Positions 30,749 to 42,396 of a stretch of DNA of 64,000 bases are shown here, in pieces. Location: NCBI GenBank assembly GCA_031178065.1, contig JAPSJS010000001.1, forward strand, positions 62,001 through 126,000, given 5' to 3'. The notes beneath the pieces are model-generated. The model had not been told where the DNA came from and did no database searches. It saw nothing but the letters and a program-made list of their open reading frames with translations. The position numbers and the translations under genes are program-made. The stretch comes from Altererythrobacter sp. GTDB lineage: Bacteria > Pseudomonadota > Alphaproteobacteria > Sphingomonadales > Sphingomonadaceae. Each line of letters starts with the position of its first letter. Position 1 is the stretch's first letter.

Positions 30749-32319
30749 CAGGCGGAGTCGGGATCGCTCCAGGCCAGCACCGGCTTGCGCGCCGCGAGCG
30801 TCTCATCGAGCCGCCGGCGAGGGGCGTAATAAGGCGCCTGCTTCATCGACACGTCCCCGGCCCTGGCGCGTTCGGCAACGCTGCGCAGCGCGGCGATGAA
30901 CTGGTCGAGGCCAGCCTTGCTCTCGGTCTCGGTCGGCTCGATCAGCATCGCGCCGTGGACAACGAGCGGGAAATACATGGTCATCGGATGATATCCCTCG
31001 TCGATCAGCGACTTCGCCAGATCGAGCGTGGACAGCCCTTCGCCGAAGCCGCGATCGCCGAACAGCGCCTCGTGCATGCACGGCCCGCCCTCGCCGAACG
31101 GGGCGTGGAGCAGATCGTCGAGACTGCGCAGGATATAGTTGGCGTTGAGCACCGCATCCTCCGCCACCTGCCTGAGCCCGTCAGCGCCGTGGCTGAGGAT
31201 ATAGGCCAGCGCGCGGGTGAACATGCCCATCTGCCCGTGGAACGCGGTCATGCGGCCGAACGCACGCGTATGGTCGAACTCGGCCGCGTTCTCCTCCTCC
31301 ACGAGATGGACGACGCCGTCGGCGGTGCGCGCGGTGAACGGCAGCGGGCCGAAGGGGCTCAGCGCCTCGCTCAGCACCACCGGACCGGATCCCGGCCCGC
31401 CGCCACCGTGCGGGGTGGAGAACGTCTTGTGCAGGTTGATGTGCATCGCGTCGACGCCGAGGTCGCCGGGGCGGACCTTGCCGACGATGGCGTTGAAGTT
31501 CGCGCCGTCGCAATAGACGAAGCCCCCGGCGGCATGGACCGCGTCGGAGATTGCCTTCATGTCACGCTCGAACAGGCCGCAGGTGTTCGGGTTGGTGATC
31601 ATTACCGCCGCCACGTCGGGCCCGAGGCGAGCCTTCAGCGCTTCGAGATCGACCCGCCCTTCGGCGTTCGCAGGGATGTTCTCGACACGGTAGCCGGCGA
31701 AAGCCGCGGTCGCGGGATTGGTGCCGTGCGCGCTTTCGGGCACGAGGACCACCTCGCGCGGGTCACCCCGCGCCTCGAGCGCGGCGCGGATACACAGGAT
31801 CCCGCACAGCTCGCCGTGTGCGCCGGCCTTTGGGCTCATCGCGACGCCGTGCATCCCCGTGAGATCGATCAGCCAGAACGCCAGCTCGTTGATCACCTCC
31901 AGCGCCCCGCGCACGGTGGAGACCGGCTGCAGCGGGTGCACGTCGGCAAAGCCCGGCATGCGCGCCACTTTCTCGTTCAGCCGCGGATTGTGCTTCATCG
32001 TGCACGAACCGAGCGGGAAGAGGCCGAGGTCAATCGCGTAGTTCTGGCGGCTGAGACGGGTGTAGTGGCGCACCGTCTCGGGCTCCGACAGGCCGGGCAG
32101 GCCGATCGCCGCGGTTCGCTCCATCCCGCCAAGGCGGTTCGGACCTAGCTCGATCTCCGGCAGGTCGACGCCGGTCGTGTCGGTGCCCGCGAGCTCGAAT
32201 ATCAGCGGTTCTTCCAGCATCAGCGCGCGGTTGCCGGTGACGGTCCGCGGGCCATTGTGCATCCCGTCGTCGGCAGCGGTCATCTCGGGCTTCCAGCCGG
32301 ACTTGTTGGGGGCGTTCAT
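30748..32319 (-). CDS. gcvPB: Glycine dehydrogenase (decarboxylating) subunit 2
   Basis: A 523-residue subunit of two-component P-protein. The PLP lysine lies in [19 protein letters not shown] and the ending fits GcvPB (about 520). With GcvPA it decarboxylates glycine and passes the aminomethyl group to lipoylated GcvH. ATG 32,319 overlaps the gcvPA stop (ATGA). Inferred to be controlled by the upstream glycine riboswitch. Confidence 0.95.
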   Translation of the reverse strand: MNAPNKSGWKPEMTAADDGMHNGPRTVTGNRALMLEEPLIFELAGTDTTGVDLPEIELGPNRLGGMERTAAIGLPGLSEPETVRHYTRLSRQNYAIDLGLFPLGSCTMKHNPRLNEKVARMPGFADVHPLQPVSTVRGALEVINELAFWLIDLTGMHGVAMSPKAGAHGELCGILCIRAALEARGDPREVVLVPESAHGTNPATAAFAGYRVENIPANAEGRVDLEALKARLGPDVAAVMITNPNTCGLFERDMKAISDAVHAAGGFVYCDGANFNAIVGKVRPGDLGVDAMHINLHKTFSTPHGGGGPGSGPVVLSEALSPFGPLPFTARTADGVVHLVEEENAAEFDHTRAFGRMTAFHGQMGMFTRALAYILSHGADGLRQVAEDAVLNANYILRSLDDLLHAPFGEGGPCMHEALFGDRGFGEGLSTLDLAKSLIDEGYHPMTMYFPLVVHGAMLIEPTETESKAGLDQFIAALRSVAERARAGDVSMKQAPYYAPRRRLDETLAARKPVLAWSDPDSA

Positions 32320-33677
32320 GCCAGCGCCTCCTGCAGCGCGGAGGCAAGCGTTTCGACGTCCTCCTCTGTGGTGGTTTCGGTGACCGTGACGAGCAGGCCG
32401 CCCTTGAGCGCATCCTCCGCAGGATAGAGGCGACCCAGCGAGACACCCGCGAGAATCCCGTCGTCGGCGAGCTTGCGCACGATCTCGCGCGCGTCGCCGT
32501 CGATCACCAGCGTGAACTCGTTGAAGAAGCTGTCGTTGAGCAGCCGCACACCCGGCACGCGGGCCAGCCGGTCGGCCGCCTTGCAGGCAAGCGTGTGGTT
32601 CCAGGCGGCAAGCCGGCGCAGCCCCTCTTCGCCGAGCAGGGTCATGTGGACCGAGAACGCGAGCGCGCAGAGCCCCGAATTGGTGCAGATGTTGCTGGTC
32701 GCCTTCTCACGGCGGATATGCTGCTCGCGGGTCGAGAGCGTGAGCACGAAGCCGCGCTTGCCCTCCGCATCGACGGTCTCGCCGCAGAGCCGGCCGGGCA
32801 TCTGGCGCACGTGCTTGGTATCGCGCACCGCGAACAGGCCGAGATAGGGCCCCCCGAACTGCAGGCCCACGCCGATCGCCTGTCCTTCGCCGACCACGAT
32901 GTCCGCGCCCAGCTCGCCTGGCGCCTTGATCGCGCCCAGCGCCACCGGCTCCGTATTGACCGCGATCAGCAGCGCGCCCTTGTCGTGCGCCGCCTCGGCG
33001 ATCGCCGCAAGATCCGGAATGCGGCCGAGAATGTCCGGATACTGCACGACGACGCAGCTCGTGTCGTCGTCGATCCGGGCGATCAGGCCCGCGTTGTCGG
33101 GCGCGCCCTGCAGCGAGGGGAGCGCGTCGGCGATCTCGTCCTCGGTGAACTTGGCCATCGTCCGCACGACCTCGGCGTAATGCGGGTGCAGCGCGCCCGA
33201 GAGCACCACGCGCTTGCGCCGGGTGACGCGCCCGGCCATCGCCACCGCCTCCCAGCAGGCGGTCGAGCCGTCATACATCGAGGCATTCGCCACCGCGCAA
33301 CCGTAGAGCCGCGCGACCTGGCTCTGGAACTCGAACAGCATCTGCAGCGTGCCCTGCGCGATTTCCGGCTGGTAAGGCGTGTAGGCGGTCAGGAATTCAC
33401 CGCGCTGGATAATGTGGTCGACGCTCGCCGGAACGTGATGGCGGTAAGCCCCCGCGCCGAGGAAGAACGGCGCGTCGGCGGCGGCGAGGTTCTTCTTCGA
33501 CAACCGCCGCATGTGCTTCTCGACCGCCATCTCGCTGGCATGGAGCGGCAGCCCCTCGATCGGGCCGGACAGGCGCGCTTCTTGCGGGACGTCGACGAAC
33601 AGGTCGTCGATCGACGAAGCGCCGATCTTCGCGAGCATCGCGCTGCGGTCGGCGTCGGTCAGGGGTAGGTAGCGCAT
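32316..33677 (-). CDS. gcvPA: Glycine dehydrogenase (decarboxylating) subunit 1
   Basis: A 453-residue subunit from ATG 33,677, chosen because AGGAG stands five bases upstream. Typical opening [38 protein letters not shown], and [13 protein letters not shown]. It pairs with GcvPB. A GC hairpin separates it from gcvH. ATGA overlap with gcvPB. Confidence 0.95.
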   Translation of the reverse strand: MRYLPLTDADRSAMLAKIGASSIDDLFVDVPQEARLSGPIEGLPLHASEMAVEKHMRRLSKKNLAAADAPFFLGAGAYRHHVPASVDHIIQRGEFLTAYTPYQPEIAQGTLQMLFEFQSQVARLYGCAVANASMYDGSTACWEAVAMAGRVTRRKRVVLSGALHPHYAEVVRTMAKFTEDEIADALPSLQGAPDNAGLIARIDDDTSCVVVQYPDILGRIPDLAAIAEAAHDKGALLIAVNTEPVALGAIKAPGELGADIVVGEGQAIGVGLQFGGPYLGLFAVRDTKHVRQMPGRLCGETVDAEGKRGFVLTLSTREQHIRREKATSNICTNSGLCALAFSVHMTLLGEEGLRRLAAWNHTLACKAADRLARVPGVRLLNDSFFNEFTLVIDGDAREIVRKLADDGILAGVSLGRLYPAEDALKGGLLVTVTETTTEEDVETLASALQEALA

Positions 33678-33689
33678 TCGAACTCCTAA

Positions 33690-33713
33690 CCCCCTCCTCT
33701 TCACAGGAGGGGG
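33690..33713. terminator. 9-bp hairpin between gcvH and gcvPA
   Basis: Perfect stem CCCCCTCCT/AGGAGGGGG with a six-base loop. On the plus strand it is followed by CTTTTGT, on the minus strand (gcv direction) by TTAGGAG, which includes the gcvPA Shine-Dalgarno. In the gcv direction it is more likely an mRNA-stability or attenuation element. Confidence 0.5.
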
Positions 33714-33720
33714 CTTTTGT

Positions 33721-34092
33721 TTACAGTCCGTCGACGAAGCTCTTGTAAGCCGCTTCGTCCATCAGCCCTTCGAGCTGCGACTTGTCGGCGATGGTTAGCT
33801 TGAAGAACCAGCCGTCTTCCTCGGCGCTCGAGTTGACAAGGGCCGGATCGTCCTCGAGCGCCGCGTTGGCCTCGGTCGCTACGCCGCTGATCGGGGCGTA
33901 AACGTCGCTCGCGGCCTTGACGCTCTCGACCACGGCGGCGTCCTTGCCCTTCTCGATCACGGTGCCGACGCTGGGCAGCTCGACGAAGACGATGTCGCCG
34001 AGCTGTTCCTGCGCATAGTCGGTGATGCCGACGGTCGCGGTATCGCCTTCGACGTCGATCCATTCGTGTTCTTCGGTGAAATAGCGGGCCAT
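33721..34092 (-). CDS. gcvH: Glycine cleavage H protein
   Basis: A 123-residue lipoyl-carrier protein. The lipoyl-lysine is in [14 protein letters not shown]. It shuttles the aminomethyl group between P and T proteins. Length normal. Two bases separate its ATG from the gcvT stop. ATTs of the family fit: [10 protein letters not shown]-type opening (residues 1-12). Confidence 0.95.
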   Translation of the reverse strand: MARYFTEEHEWIDVEGDTATVGITDYAQEQLGDIVFVELPSVGTVIEKGKDAAVVESVKAASDVYAPISGVATEANAALEDDPALVNSSAEEDGWFFKLTIADKSQLEGLMDEAAYKSFVDGL

Positions 34093-34094
34093 GT

Positions 34095-35228
34095 TCAGTT
34101 CCCTCGGTAGTAGCGGTGGGGGACGAAGGGCATGGACGCGACCCGGGCGGGAAGGCGCTTGCCCCTGACTTCGATTTCCAGTTCGGTGCCTTCGGCAGCA
34201 TGCGTGCTGGCGACGTAAGCCATCGCGATCGGGTGGCTGAGCGTCGGCGCGAAACCGCCGCTGGTGACGCGGCCGACTTCCTCGTCACCGAGATAGACCA
34301 GCGCGCCTTCACGGGCGGGCAGGCGGCCATCGAGCGTGAGACCGACGCGCTTGGTTTCGGTTCCGTTCTCGATCAGGCTGAGGATGCGCTCGGCACCCGG
34401 AAAGCCGCCGTCGGCGCGGCGACGCTTGCCGATCGCGAAGCCCAGGCCGGCGGAGATCGGGTCGGTGTCGGGCGAAAGATCGTGCCCGTAAAGCGGCAGC
34501 CCCGCCTCCAGCCGCAGCGAATCGCGCGCGCCGAGGCCGATCGGCTTGATCTCGATCTCGGCACAGAGGCGACCGGCGATCGTCTCCGCGTGCTCCGCCG
34601 GAACCGAAAGCTCGAACCCGTCCTCGCCAGTATAGCCCGAACGGCCGATGCCGATCTCGATCTCGCCGAAGCGGAACGCGGTGCCCTGCATGAACTTGAG
34701 GTCGCCCATCGCGTCGCGGAACACCCGGCGCAGCGCGTTCGCCGCTTCGGGCCCCTGCACGGCGAGCAGCGCCTGATCCTCAAGATGGGTCAGCGTGATC
34801 TCGTCGGGCAGATGCTCGCGCAGATGGGCGATGTCGTCCCACTTGGTCGCGCCGTTGACCACGACATAATAGGTGGGCGTGCCCCCCTCGGGCGTGACGT
34901 TGGTGACCATCAGGTCGTCGAGAATGCCGCCATTCTCGTCGAGCAGCATGGAATAGCGGATGCGCCCCGGCTTCAGCGACAGGACGTCGCCCGGCAGCAG
35001 CGCCTCCAGCGCCTCGGCCGCACCTTCGCCCGAGACGAGGAGTTGGCCCATGTGGCTGACGTCGAACAGCCCGGCGTGGGTGCGCGTCCACTCGTGCTCG
35101 GCAACGATCCCCTGGTACTGGATCGGCATCCAGTAACCGGCAAAGGGCACCATCCGCGCGCCCTGGGCGCGATGCCAGGCATCGAGCGGGAGTGTCTGCG
35201 GTTCCGCGGTTTCGTGATCGTCGCTCAT
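34095..35228 (-). CDS. gcvT: Glycine cleavage T protein (aminomethyltransferase)
   Basis: A 377-residue folate-dependent aminomethyltransferase from ATG 35,228 (an in-frame TTG precedes it). [32 protein letters not shown], and [18 protein letters not shown] are family signatures. First gene of the gcvT-gcvH-gcvPA-gcvPB-nmad3 set. The tandem glycine riboswitch lies 50 bp upstream, predicting activation by glycine. Confidence 0.95.
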   Translation of the reverse strand: MSDDHETAEPQTLPLDAWHRAQGARMVPFAGYWMPIQYQGIVAEHEWTRTHAGLFDVSHMGQLLVSGEGAAEALEALLPGDVLSLKPGRIRYSMLLDENGGILDDLMVTNVTPEGGTPTYYVVVNGATKWDDIAHLREHLPDEITLTHLEDQALLAVQGPEAANALRRVFRDAMGDLKFMQGTAFRFGEIEIGIGRSGYTGEDGFELSVPAEHAETIAGRLCAEIEIKPIGLGARDSLRLEAGLPLYGHDLSPDTDPISAGLGFAIGKRRRADGGFPGAERILSLIENGTETKRVGLTLDGRLPAREGALVYLGDEEVGRVTSGGFAPTLSHPIAMAYVASTHAAEGTELEIEVRGKRLPARVASMPFVPHRYYRGN

Positions 35229-35277
35229 CAATTGTCCCGACTGGCCGGCAACGCTTCGCCGCGAAGCGCCGTTCCAC

Positions 35278-35482
35278 CTGCCCCCTCTGTCGGGAAACCT
35301 GAGAGCTTGGCCCGCGCTCCGCTCTCACGAGAGCGCGGATTACCCCTTCGGTGGCCCCCGCTTGCGCAGAGACGCTTTCCAGAGTGCCTTCACCGCGCGG
35401 TCCGGTGGCCTGAGAGTTTCCGGGGCGGTTGCTCCTTCGGCGCCGCGAACCCGAAGGCCCGCGATCTCTCCCGCGCGACGCT
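35278..35482 (-). promoter_or_regulatory. Tandem glycine riboswitch
   Basis: On the minus strand two aptamers are visible. The first has GCGCCGAAGGAGCAA and GGAAACTCTCAGGC then CACTCTGGAAAG; the second has CACCGAAGGGGTAA and AAGCTCTCAGGTTTCC then ACAGAGGGGGCA. These are the conserved cores of the gcvT element. A strong hairpin CGCTTCG/CGAAGCG (35,252-35,268) between aptamer 2 and gcvT ATG may be the expression platform. Glycine binding would switch on glycine cleavage. Boundaries approximate. Confidence 0.93.
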
Positions 35483-35540
35483 TCCGAAGAATCGCTCCTC
35501 CGGATGACGGACGAGTCCCTGCGCGATTACGCGCGCCCGG

Positions 35541-38171
<2,631 letters not shown>

Positions 38172-38195
38172 CAACGGGTCCGTTTTGCCGATCGC

Positions 38196-38717
38196 TCAGC
38201 GCAGGCTGCGCGCGAGCACGGCGTCGTCGTAGAGCTTGCCGCCGACGTCGAAACGGCGTTCGCCGATCGGTTCGAAGCCCTGCTTGCGATAGAATGCGAT
38301 GGCCCGGGCATTGCCGGCGTAGACGCCAAGCAGGAGCCGTTCGTGGCCCGCCGCCCCCTCGACCGCTGCTGCCATCAGAGCGGTGCCGAGCCCGCTGCCG
38401 TGAAAGCGCGAGAGCGAATAGATGCGCTTCAGTTCCCGATCGCCTTCGCGCGCACCCGGCAGATCGGGCTCGGCCGAGAGCGCATAGCCCACCGGAGCCT
38501 GACCGGGCTCGACTTCCGCAAGCCAGGCCTGCCCGCCGGCGTCGAGATAGGCTTCATAGGTCGCGCGGCTGTGTGCGCGCTCGCAGTGCGCGACGATCGC
38601 CGCGCCATCGAGCACGTCGGCAAAGGTCTCGAGAAAGGTCGCCGCGCCGATCAGTGCCAGCGCGCCGGCATCCTCCCGCGTCGCCTGGCGGATGCGCCAT
38701 GGGACTGTTTCCGCCAC
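38196..38717 (-). CDS. GNAT-family N-acetyltransferase
   Basis: A 173-residue acetyltransferase with an acetyl-CoA-binding region GSGLGTALMAAAVEGA and the C-terminal strand FYRKQGFEPIGER. It sits between the two halves of split MetH with 2 bp and 24 bp gaps, so it is co-transcribed with methionine genes. Substrate unknown. Length typical of single-domain GNAT. Confidence 0.88.
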   Translation of the reverse strand: MAETVPWRIRQATREDAGALALIGAATFLETFADVLDGAAIVAHCERAHSRATYEAYLDAGGQAWLAEVEPGQAPVGYALSAEPDLPGAREGDRELKRIYSLSRFHGSGLGTALMAAAVEGAAGHERLLLGVYAGNARAIAFYRKQGFEPIGERRFDVGGKLYDDAVLARSLR

Positions 38718-38719
38718 GA

Positions 38720-39766
38720 TCAGGCCGCCATCGTGAAGGGCTCGAGCCCGGCGAGCCGTGTGCCTTCGGGCGCTTTGGGGATGCGGCGCGGCGCCACGCC
38801 TTCCACGGCCTGCGCGATGGCGGCGATATGCTCTGGCGTCGAGCCGCAGCAGCCGCCGAGGATGTTGGCACGGCCACTCTCGGCCCAGCTCTTCACCAGC
38901 GCTGCTGTCTGTTCCGGCGCCTCGTCGTACTCGCCGAGCTCGTTGGGCAGGCCGGCGTTCGGGTAAACCATCAGCAGGGTGTCGGCGATGCCGGAAAGCA
39001 GTTGCACGTGCGGGCGCAGTTGCTCGGCGCCGAAGCTGCAGTTGAGCCCGATCGTCGCCGGCCGCGCGTGGCGCACCGTGTACCAGAAGGCCTCGACCGT
39101 ATGGCCTGAGAGATTGCGGCCCGACAGGTCGGTGAGGGTCAACGAGAGCATCAGCGGCAGTTCGTGCCCGAGCTCGCGCTCCAGCTCCTTCACCGCCATG
39201 ATCGCGGCCTTGCAGTTGAGCGTATCGAACACGGTCTCGACCAGGATGAAGTCGACCCCGCCTTCGACCAGCGCCGCGGCCTGTTCGCGGTAGACGTCCT
39301 TGACCTCGTCGAACGTGACCTCGCGAAAACCGGGGTCCTCGACGTCGGGACTGAGCGAGAGCGTCTTGTTGGTCGGCCCCACCGCGCCGGCGACGTAGCG
39401 CACGACGCCGTCCCGCGCGGTGGCCGCATCGACCGCTTCGCGGATCACCTGCGCGGCGGAGACGTTGATCTCGCGCACCAGCGCTTCGGCGCCGTAATCC
39501 GCCTGACTGATCCGGTTGGCGTTGAAGGTGTTGGTCGCCAGCACATGCGCGCCGGCATCGATGTAGCTGTCGCAGACCTGACGGATGAGCGCCGGCTGTG
39601 TCAGGTTGACGAGGTCGTTGTTGCCCTTCTGGTCCTGCGACAGGCCCGTGTCCCCGGCATAGTCATCCGCAGATAGTTTCGCGCGCTGGATCGCGGTGCC
39701 GTAGGGGCCGTCCTTGATCAGGATGCGCTTCGCCGCTTCGGCGAGCAGGCGTTCTCTAGCGGTCAT
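38720..39766 (-). CDS. metH: Methionine synthase, homocysteine-binding part (split MetH)
   Basis: A 348-residue protein equal to the N-terminal zinc/homocysteine domain of MetH: KRILIKDGPYGTAIQ opening, LNCSFGAEQ and GGCCGSTPEHI with the zinc cysteines. It presents homocysteine for methylation by the larger partner at 35,541. Its start overlaps the metF stop by 11 bp. Confidence 0.93.
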   Translation of the reverse strand: MTARERLLAEAAKRILIKDGPYGTAIQRAKLSADDYAGDTGLSQDQKGNNDLVNLTQPALIRQVCDSYIDAGAHVLATNTFNANRISQADYGAEALVREINVSAAQVIREAVDAATARDGVVRYVAGAVGPTNKTLSLSPDVEDPGFREVTFDEVKDVYREQAAALVEGGVDFILVETVFDTLNCKAAIMAVKELERELGHELPLMLSLTLTDLSGRNLSGHTVEAFWYTVRHARPATIGLNCSFGAEQLRPHVQLLSGIADTLLMVYPNAGLPNELGEYDEAPEQTAALVKSWAESGRANILGGCCGSTPEHIAAIAQAVEGVAPRRIPKAPEGTRLAGLEPFTMAA

Positions 39767-40691
39767 CGGGAATCCCTTTCGGCCGCAGCCCGAGCATGTG
39801 GCAGATCGCGTAGCTCAGCTCGGCGCGGTTCAGCGTGTAGAAGTGGAACTGGCGCACGCCCCCGGCATAGAGCCGGCGGCAGAGCTCGGCGGCGATCGTG
39901 GCCGAGACGAGCTGGCGCGCGGCCGGCCGTTGGTCCAGCCCTTCGAACAGCCCCTCCATCCATGCCGGGATCGCCGTGCCGCACAGGCCGGCCATGCGCT
40001 GGACGCTGGCGAAGCTCATCACCGGCATGATTCCGGGCACGATCTCGCTGTCGATGCCCGCCGCCACGGCCTTGTCGCGGAAGCGGAAGAAGCATTCGGG
40101 CTCGAAGAAGAACTGTGTGATCGCGCGGGTGGCCCCGGCATCCAGCTTGCGCTTCAGGTTGTCGAGGTCGGCCTCGGCATCGCGCGCGTCCGGGTGGACT
40201 TCCGGATAGGCGGCGACCGAGATCTCGAACGGCGCGACGGCCCGCAACCCGGCAATCAGCTCGGCAGCATTGGCATAGCCGCCGGGATGCGGCGTGTAGC
40301 GCGACTGACCGTCCGGCGGATCGCCGCGCAGGGCGACGACGTGGCGAATGCCGCTTTCCCAGTAATGCCGCGCGACTTCGTCGATCTCCTCGCGCGTCGC
40401 CTGCACGCAGGTGAGGTGCGCGGCAGCGGGGATATCGGTCTCGCGGTTGATCCGGACGACCTGCTCATGCGTGCGCTCGCGCGTCGAGCCGCCGGCGCCG
40501 TAAGTCACCGAAACGAAGCGCGGGCCAAGCGGTTCAAGCGTCTTGACGCTTTCCCACAAGGTCTGCGCCATCTTCTCGGTCCGCGGCGGGAAGAACTCGA
40601 ACGAGACCGCGATGTCACCCGGCAGGCCGGAGAACAGCGGCGCGTCGAGCGCCATGCGCGCTTCCTGCATCTGACCCAACGTCGGGCTCAT
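39756..40691 (-). CDS. metF: 5,10-methylenetetrahydrofolate reductase
   Basis: A 311-residue flavoprotein from ATG 40,691 (ATGA overlap with the SahR-like gene). SFEFFPPRTEKM, THLTCVQATREEI-like and PVMSFASVQRM signatures fit MetF. It makes 5-methyl-THF for the split methionine synthase downstream. Upstream extension to 40,745 lies in the preceding gene. Confidence 0.94.
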   Translation of the reverse strand: MSPTLGQMQEARMALDAPLFSGLPGDIAVSFEFFPPRTEKMAQTLWESVKTLEPLGPRFVSVTYGAGGSTRERTHEQVVRINRETDIPAAAHLTCVQATREEIDEVARHYWESGIRHVVALRGDPPDGQSRYTPHPGGYANAAELIAGLRAVAPFEISVAAYPEVHPDARDAEADLDNLKRKLDAGATRAITQFFFEPECFFRFRDKAVAAGIDSEIVPGIMPVMSFASVQRMAGLCGTAIPAWMEGLFEGLDQRPAARQLVSATIAAELCRRLYAGGVRQFHFYTLNRAELSYAICHMLGLRPKGIPDDR

Positions 40692-41671
40692 CTCGCTGCT
40701 TTCCTTCCCGCGCTGGCGGGAGCGCCCTGCCGCGTGCCGAGCCAAATCTTGACCACCAGCTCGCCGCCTTCCAGCGCGATCGGCGGCGCGGGGGTAAACC
40801 CGGCTTCAGTCAGCAGCGCGCTGATCGCGGCATCGGTAAAACCGAGCCGCGCATGCGCATGGCGGTCGCGCAGCTCCTCGCGCTGGTGCGCGTCGAAATC
40901 CACGATTGCGATCCGCCCACCCGGCCGCGTGACCCGCGCCGCTTCGGCGAGCGGAGTTGCCGGGTCCTGCGCGAAATGGAGCACCTGGTGCAGCAGCACC
41001 GTGTCGAACCCGCGCGCCGGGAAAGGCAGGGCGGCGAAATCGCCTTGGACGAGTTCTACTGCGCCGGAGGGTAAGTTTTGCAACTTTGCGCGTGCGAAGC
41101 GTAGCATGTCTAAACTTTTGTCGAGCGCCACGACCCGCTCGGCCCGGCCGGCGAAGAGTTCGGCCATGCGGCCAGTGCCGGTGCCGATGTCGAGGACGTG
41201 GCCGAGCGGCGCGTCGCCCAGGGCCTCTACGAGCTTCGCCTCGACCAGTTCGTCGGAGCTGTGGAGCTGGCGCAGCTCGTCCCAGACTTCGGCGTGGCGC
41301 GCGAAGTACGTCTCGGCGCTGCTTTCTCGGGCGGCGCGGATCGCGGCGAGCTGGCGGCGGTCTTCGGCGCAGGCGGCGGCGAAGTCCGCGTCCTCGCGCT
41401 CGGCGGTGGCGAGCAGCCGCGCGACCGCCTCGCCCACCGGCGTGCCGCGCTCCTTGCCGACGCTGGCGCGCAAGAAGACCCAGCTCCCCTCGCGGTGCCG
41501 CTCGGCCAGCCCGGCATCGCACAGGATGCCGACGTGGCGCGAGACGCGCGGCTGGCTCTGGCCGAGGACCTGCGCCAGTTCGCCCACCGCCAGTTCCATG
41601 GCAGCGAGCAGCCGCATGATTCGCAGCCTGGTGGGGTCGGCAAGCGCCCGCATGATCGTCTCGATCCGCAT
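40688..41671 (-). CDS. ArsR-type regulator fused to SAM methyltransferase (SahR-like)
   Basis: A 327-residue fusion: an ArsR winged HTH (residues 5-85, ADPTRLRIMRLLAAMELAVGELAQVLGQSQPRVSRHVGILCDAG) and a class I methyltransferase domain (VLDIGTGTGRMAEL near 160, then RPGGRIAIVDFD). This architecture heads the methionine operon in many Alphaproteobacteria and is thought to sense S-adenosylhomocysteine. Operator ACATATAA-N8-TTATATGT lies 8 bp upstream. First gene of SahR-metF-metH-GNAT-metH. Confidence 0.85.
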   Translation of the reverse strand: MRIETIMRALADPTRLRIMRLLAAMELAVGELAQVLGQSQPRVSRHVGILCDAGLAERHREGSWVFLRASVGKERGTPVGEAVARLLATAEREDADFAAACAEDRRQLAAIRAARESSAETYFARHAEVWDELRQLHSSDELVEAKLVEALGDAPLGHVLDIGTGTGRMAELFAGRAERVVALDKSLDMLRFARAKLQNLPSGAVELVQGDFAALPFPARGFDTVLLHQVLHFAQDPATPLAEAARVTRPGGRIAIVDFDAHQREELRDRHAHARLGFTDAAISALLTEAGFTPAPPIALEGGELVVKIWLGTRQGAPASAGRKAAR

Positions 41672-41678
41672 GCGGGCT

Positions 41679-41702
41679 ACATATAAAGATATTGTTATAT
41701 GT
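41679..41702. promoter_or_regulatory. Palindromic operator upstream of the met operon
   Basis: Perfect 8 bp inverted repeat ACATATAA/TTATATGT around AGATATTG, just upstream of the SahR-like gene start. AT-richness contrasts sharply with its surroundings. Likely bound by the ArsR-type protein; autoregulation of the operon is inferred. Confidence 0.75.
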
Positions 41703-41734
41703 GCAAGCGCGCAGAATCCCTGCCGCTGCCGTGC

Positions 41735-42355
41735 TCAGGCGGGGCTGTCGCGCGCGATCCGCTGCAGCAGCGCGAGCTGCGCCTCACCCTGCCCGGTCAG
41801 AACCCATTTCCCGCCACTCTCCCGCAAGAGGCCGGAGGCGACGAGCTGCGCGTGGTCCTGCGGATCGAGCTCCTCGCGCGTCGGCGGCATGACCCGGCCG
41901 TAGCGGCCGCCGTGATAGATCAGCGGATCGGCCTCGCTGCGGTCGAAATCGACCACTTCGCCGAGGAAGATCGCGTGATCGCCGCCCTCGTACTCGAAGC
42001 GTGCGCAGCAGCCGAAGCGCGCCGCGCAACCCTCGATCAGCGGCGCGCCCTCGGGCCCGTCGGCCACGTCGAGCCCGGCGAACTTGTCGGCCCCGCGCCG
42101 CGCGAACCGGTCGGACATTTCCTGCTGCCCGGAGGCGAGGACATGGACCGCCCAGCTCTGCGCGTCGCGAAAGGCCGCCAGATTGCCGCTGTCGAGCGAC
42201 AGGCTCCACAGCACCATCGGCGGGTCGAGCGAAACCGAGTTGAAGCTGTTGGCGGTCAGGCCCACCGGATGGCCCGACGCGTCGCGGGTGGTGACGATCG
42301 TCACGCCGGTCACGAAGCTACCGAGCGCGTTGCGGAAAGCGGCCTTGTCCAACAC
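41735..42355 (-). CDS. Flavin reductase-like domain protein
   Basis: A 206-residue protein from GTG 42,355; the frame continues to 42,421 but would overlap the opposite gene's start. FRNALGSFVTGVTIVTTRD, GLTANSFNSVSLDPPMVLWSL and GDHAIFLGEVVDF are signatures of the flavin reductase (FMN-binding split-barrel) family. Substrate and partner unknown; divergent from the thiolase-like gene. The C-terminus has a short winged-helix-like tail (DHAQLVASGLLRESGGKWVLT). Confidence 0.8.
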   Translation of the reverse strand: MLDKAAFRNALGSFVTGVTIVTTRDASGHPVGLTANSFNSVSLDPPMVLWSLSLDSGNLAAFRDAQSWAVHVLASGQQEMSDRFARRGADKFAGLDVADGPEGAPLIEGCAARFGCCARFEYEGGDHAIFLGEVVDFDRSEADPLIYHGGRYGRVMPPTREELDPQDHAQLVASGLLRESGGKWVLTGQGEAQLALLQRIARDSPA

Positions 42356-42396
42356 GCATCCGTCGCTAATCTCGCGGGGGAGGAAGAGCAACCGCG

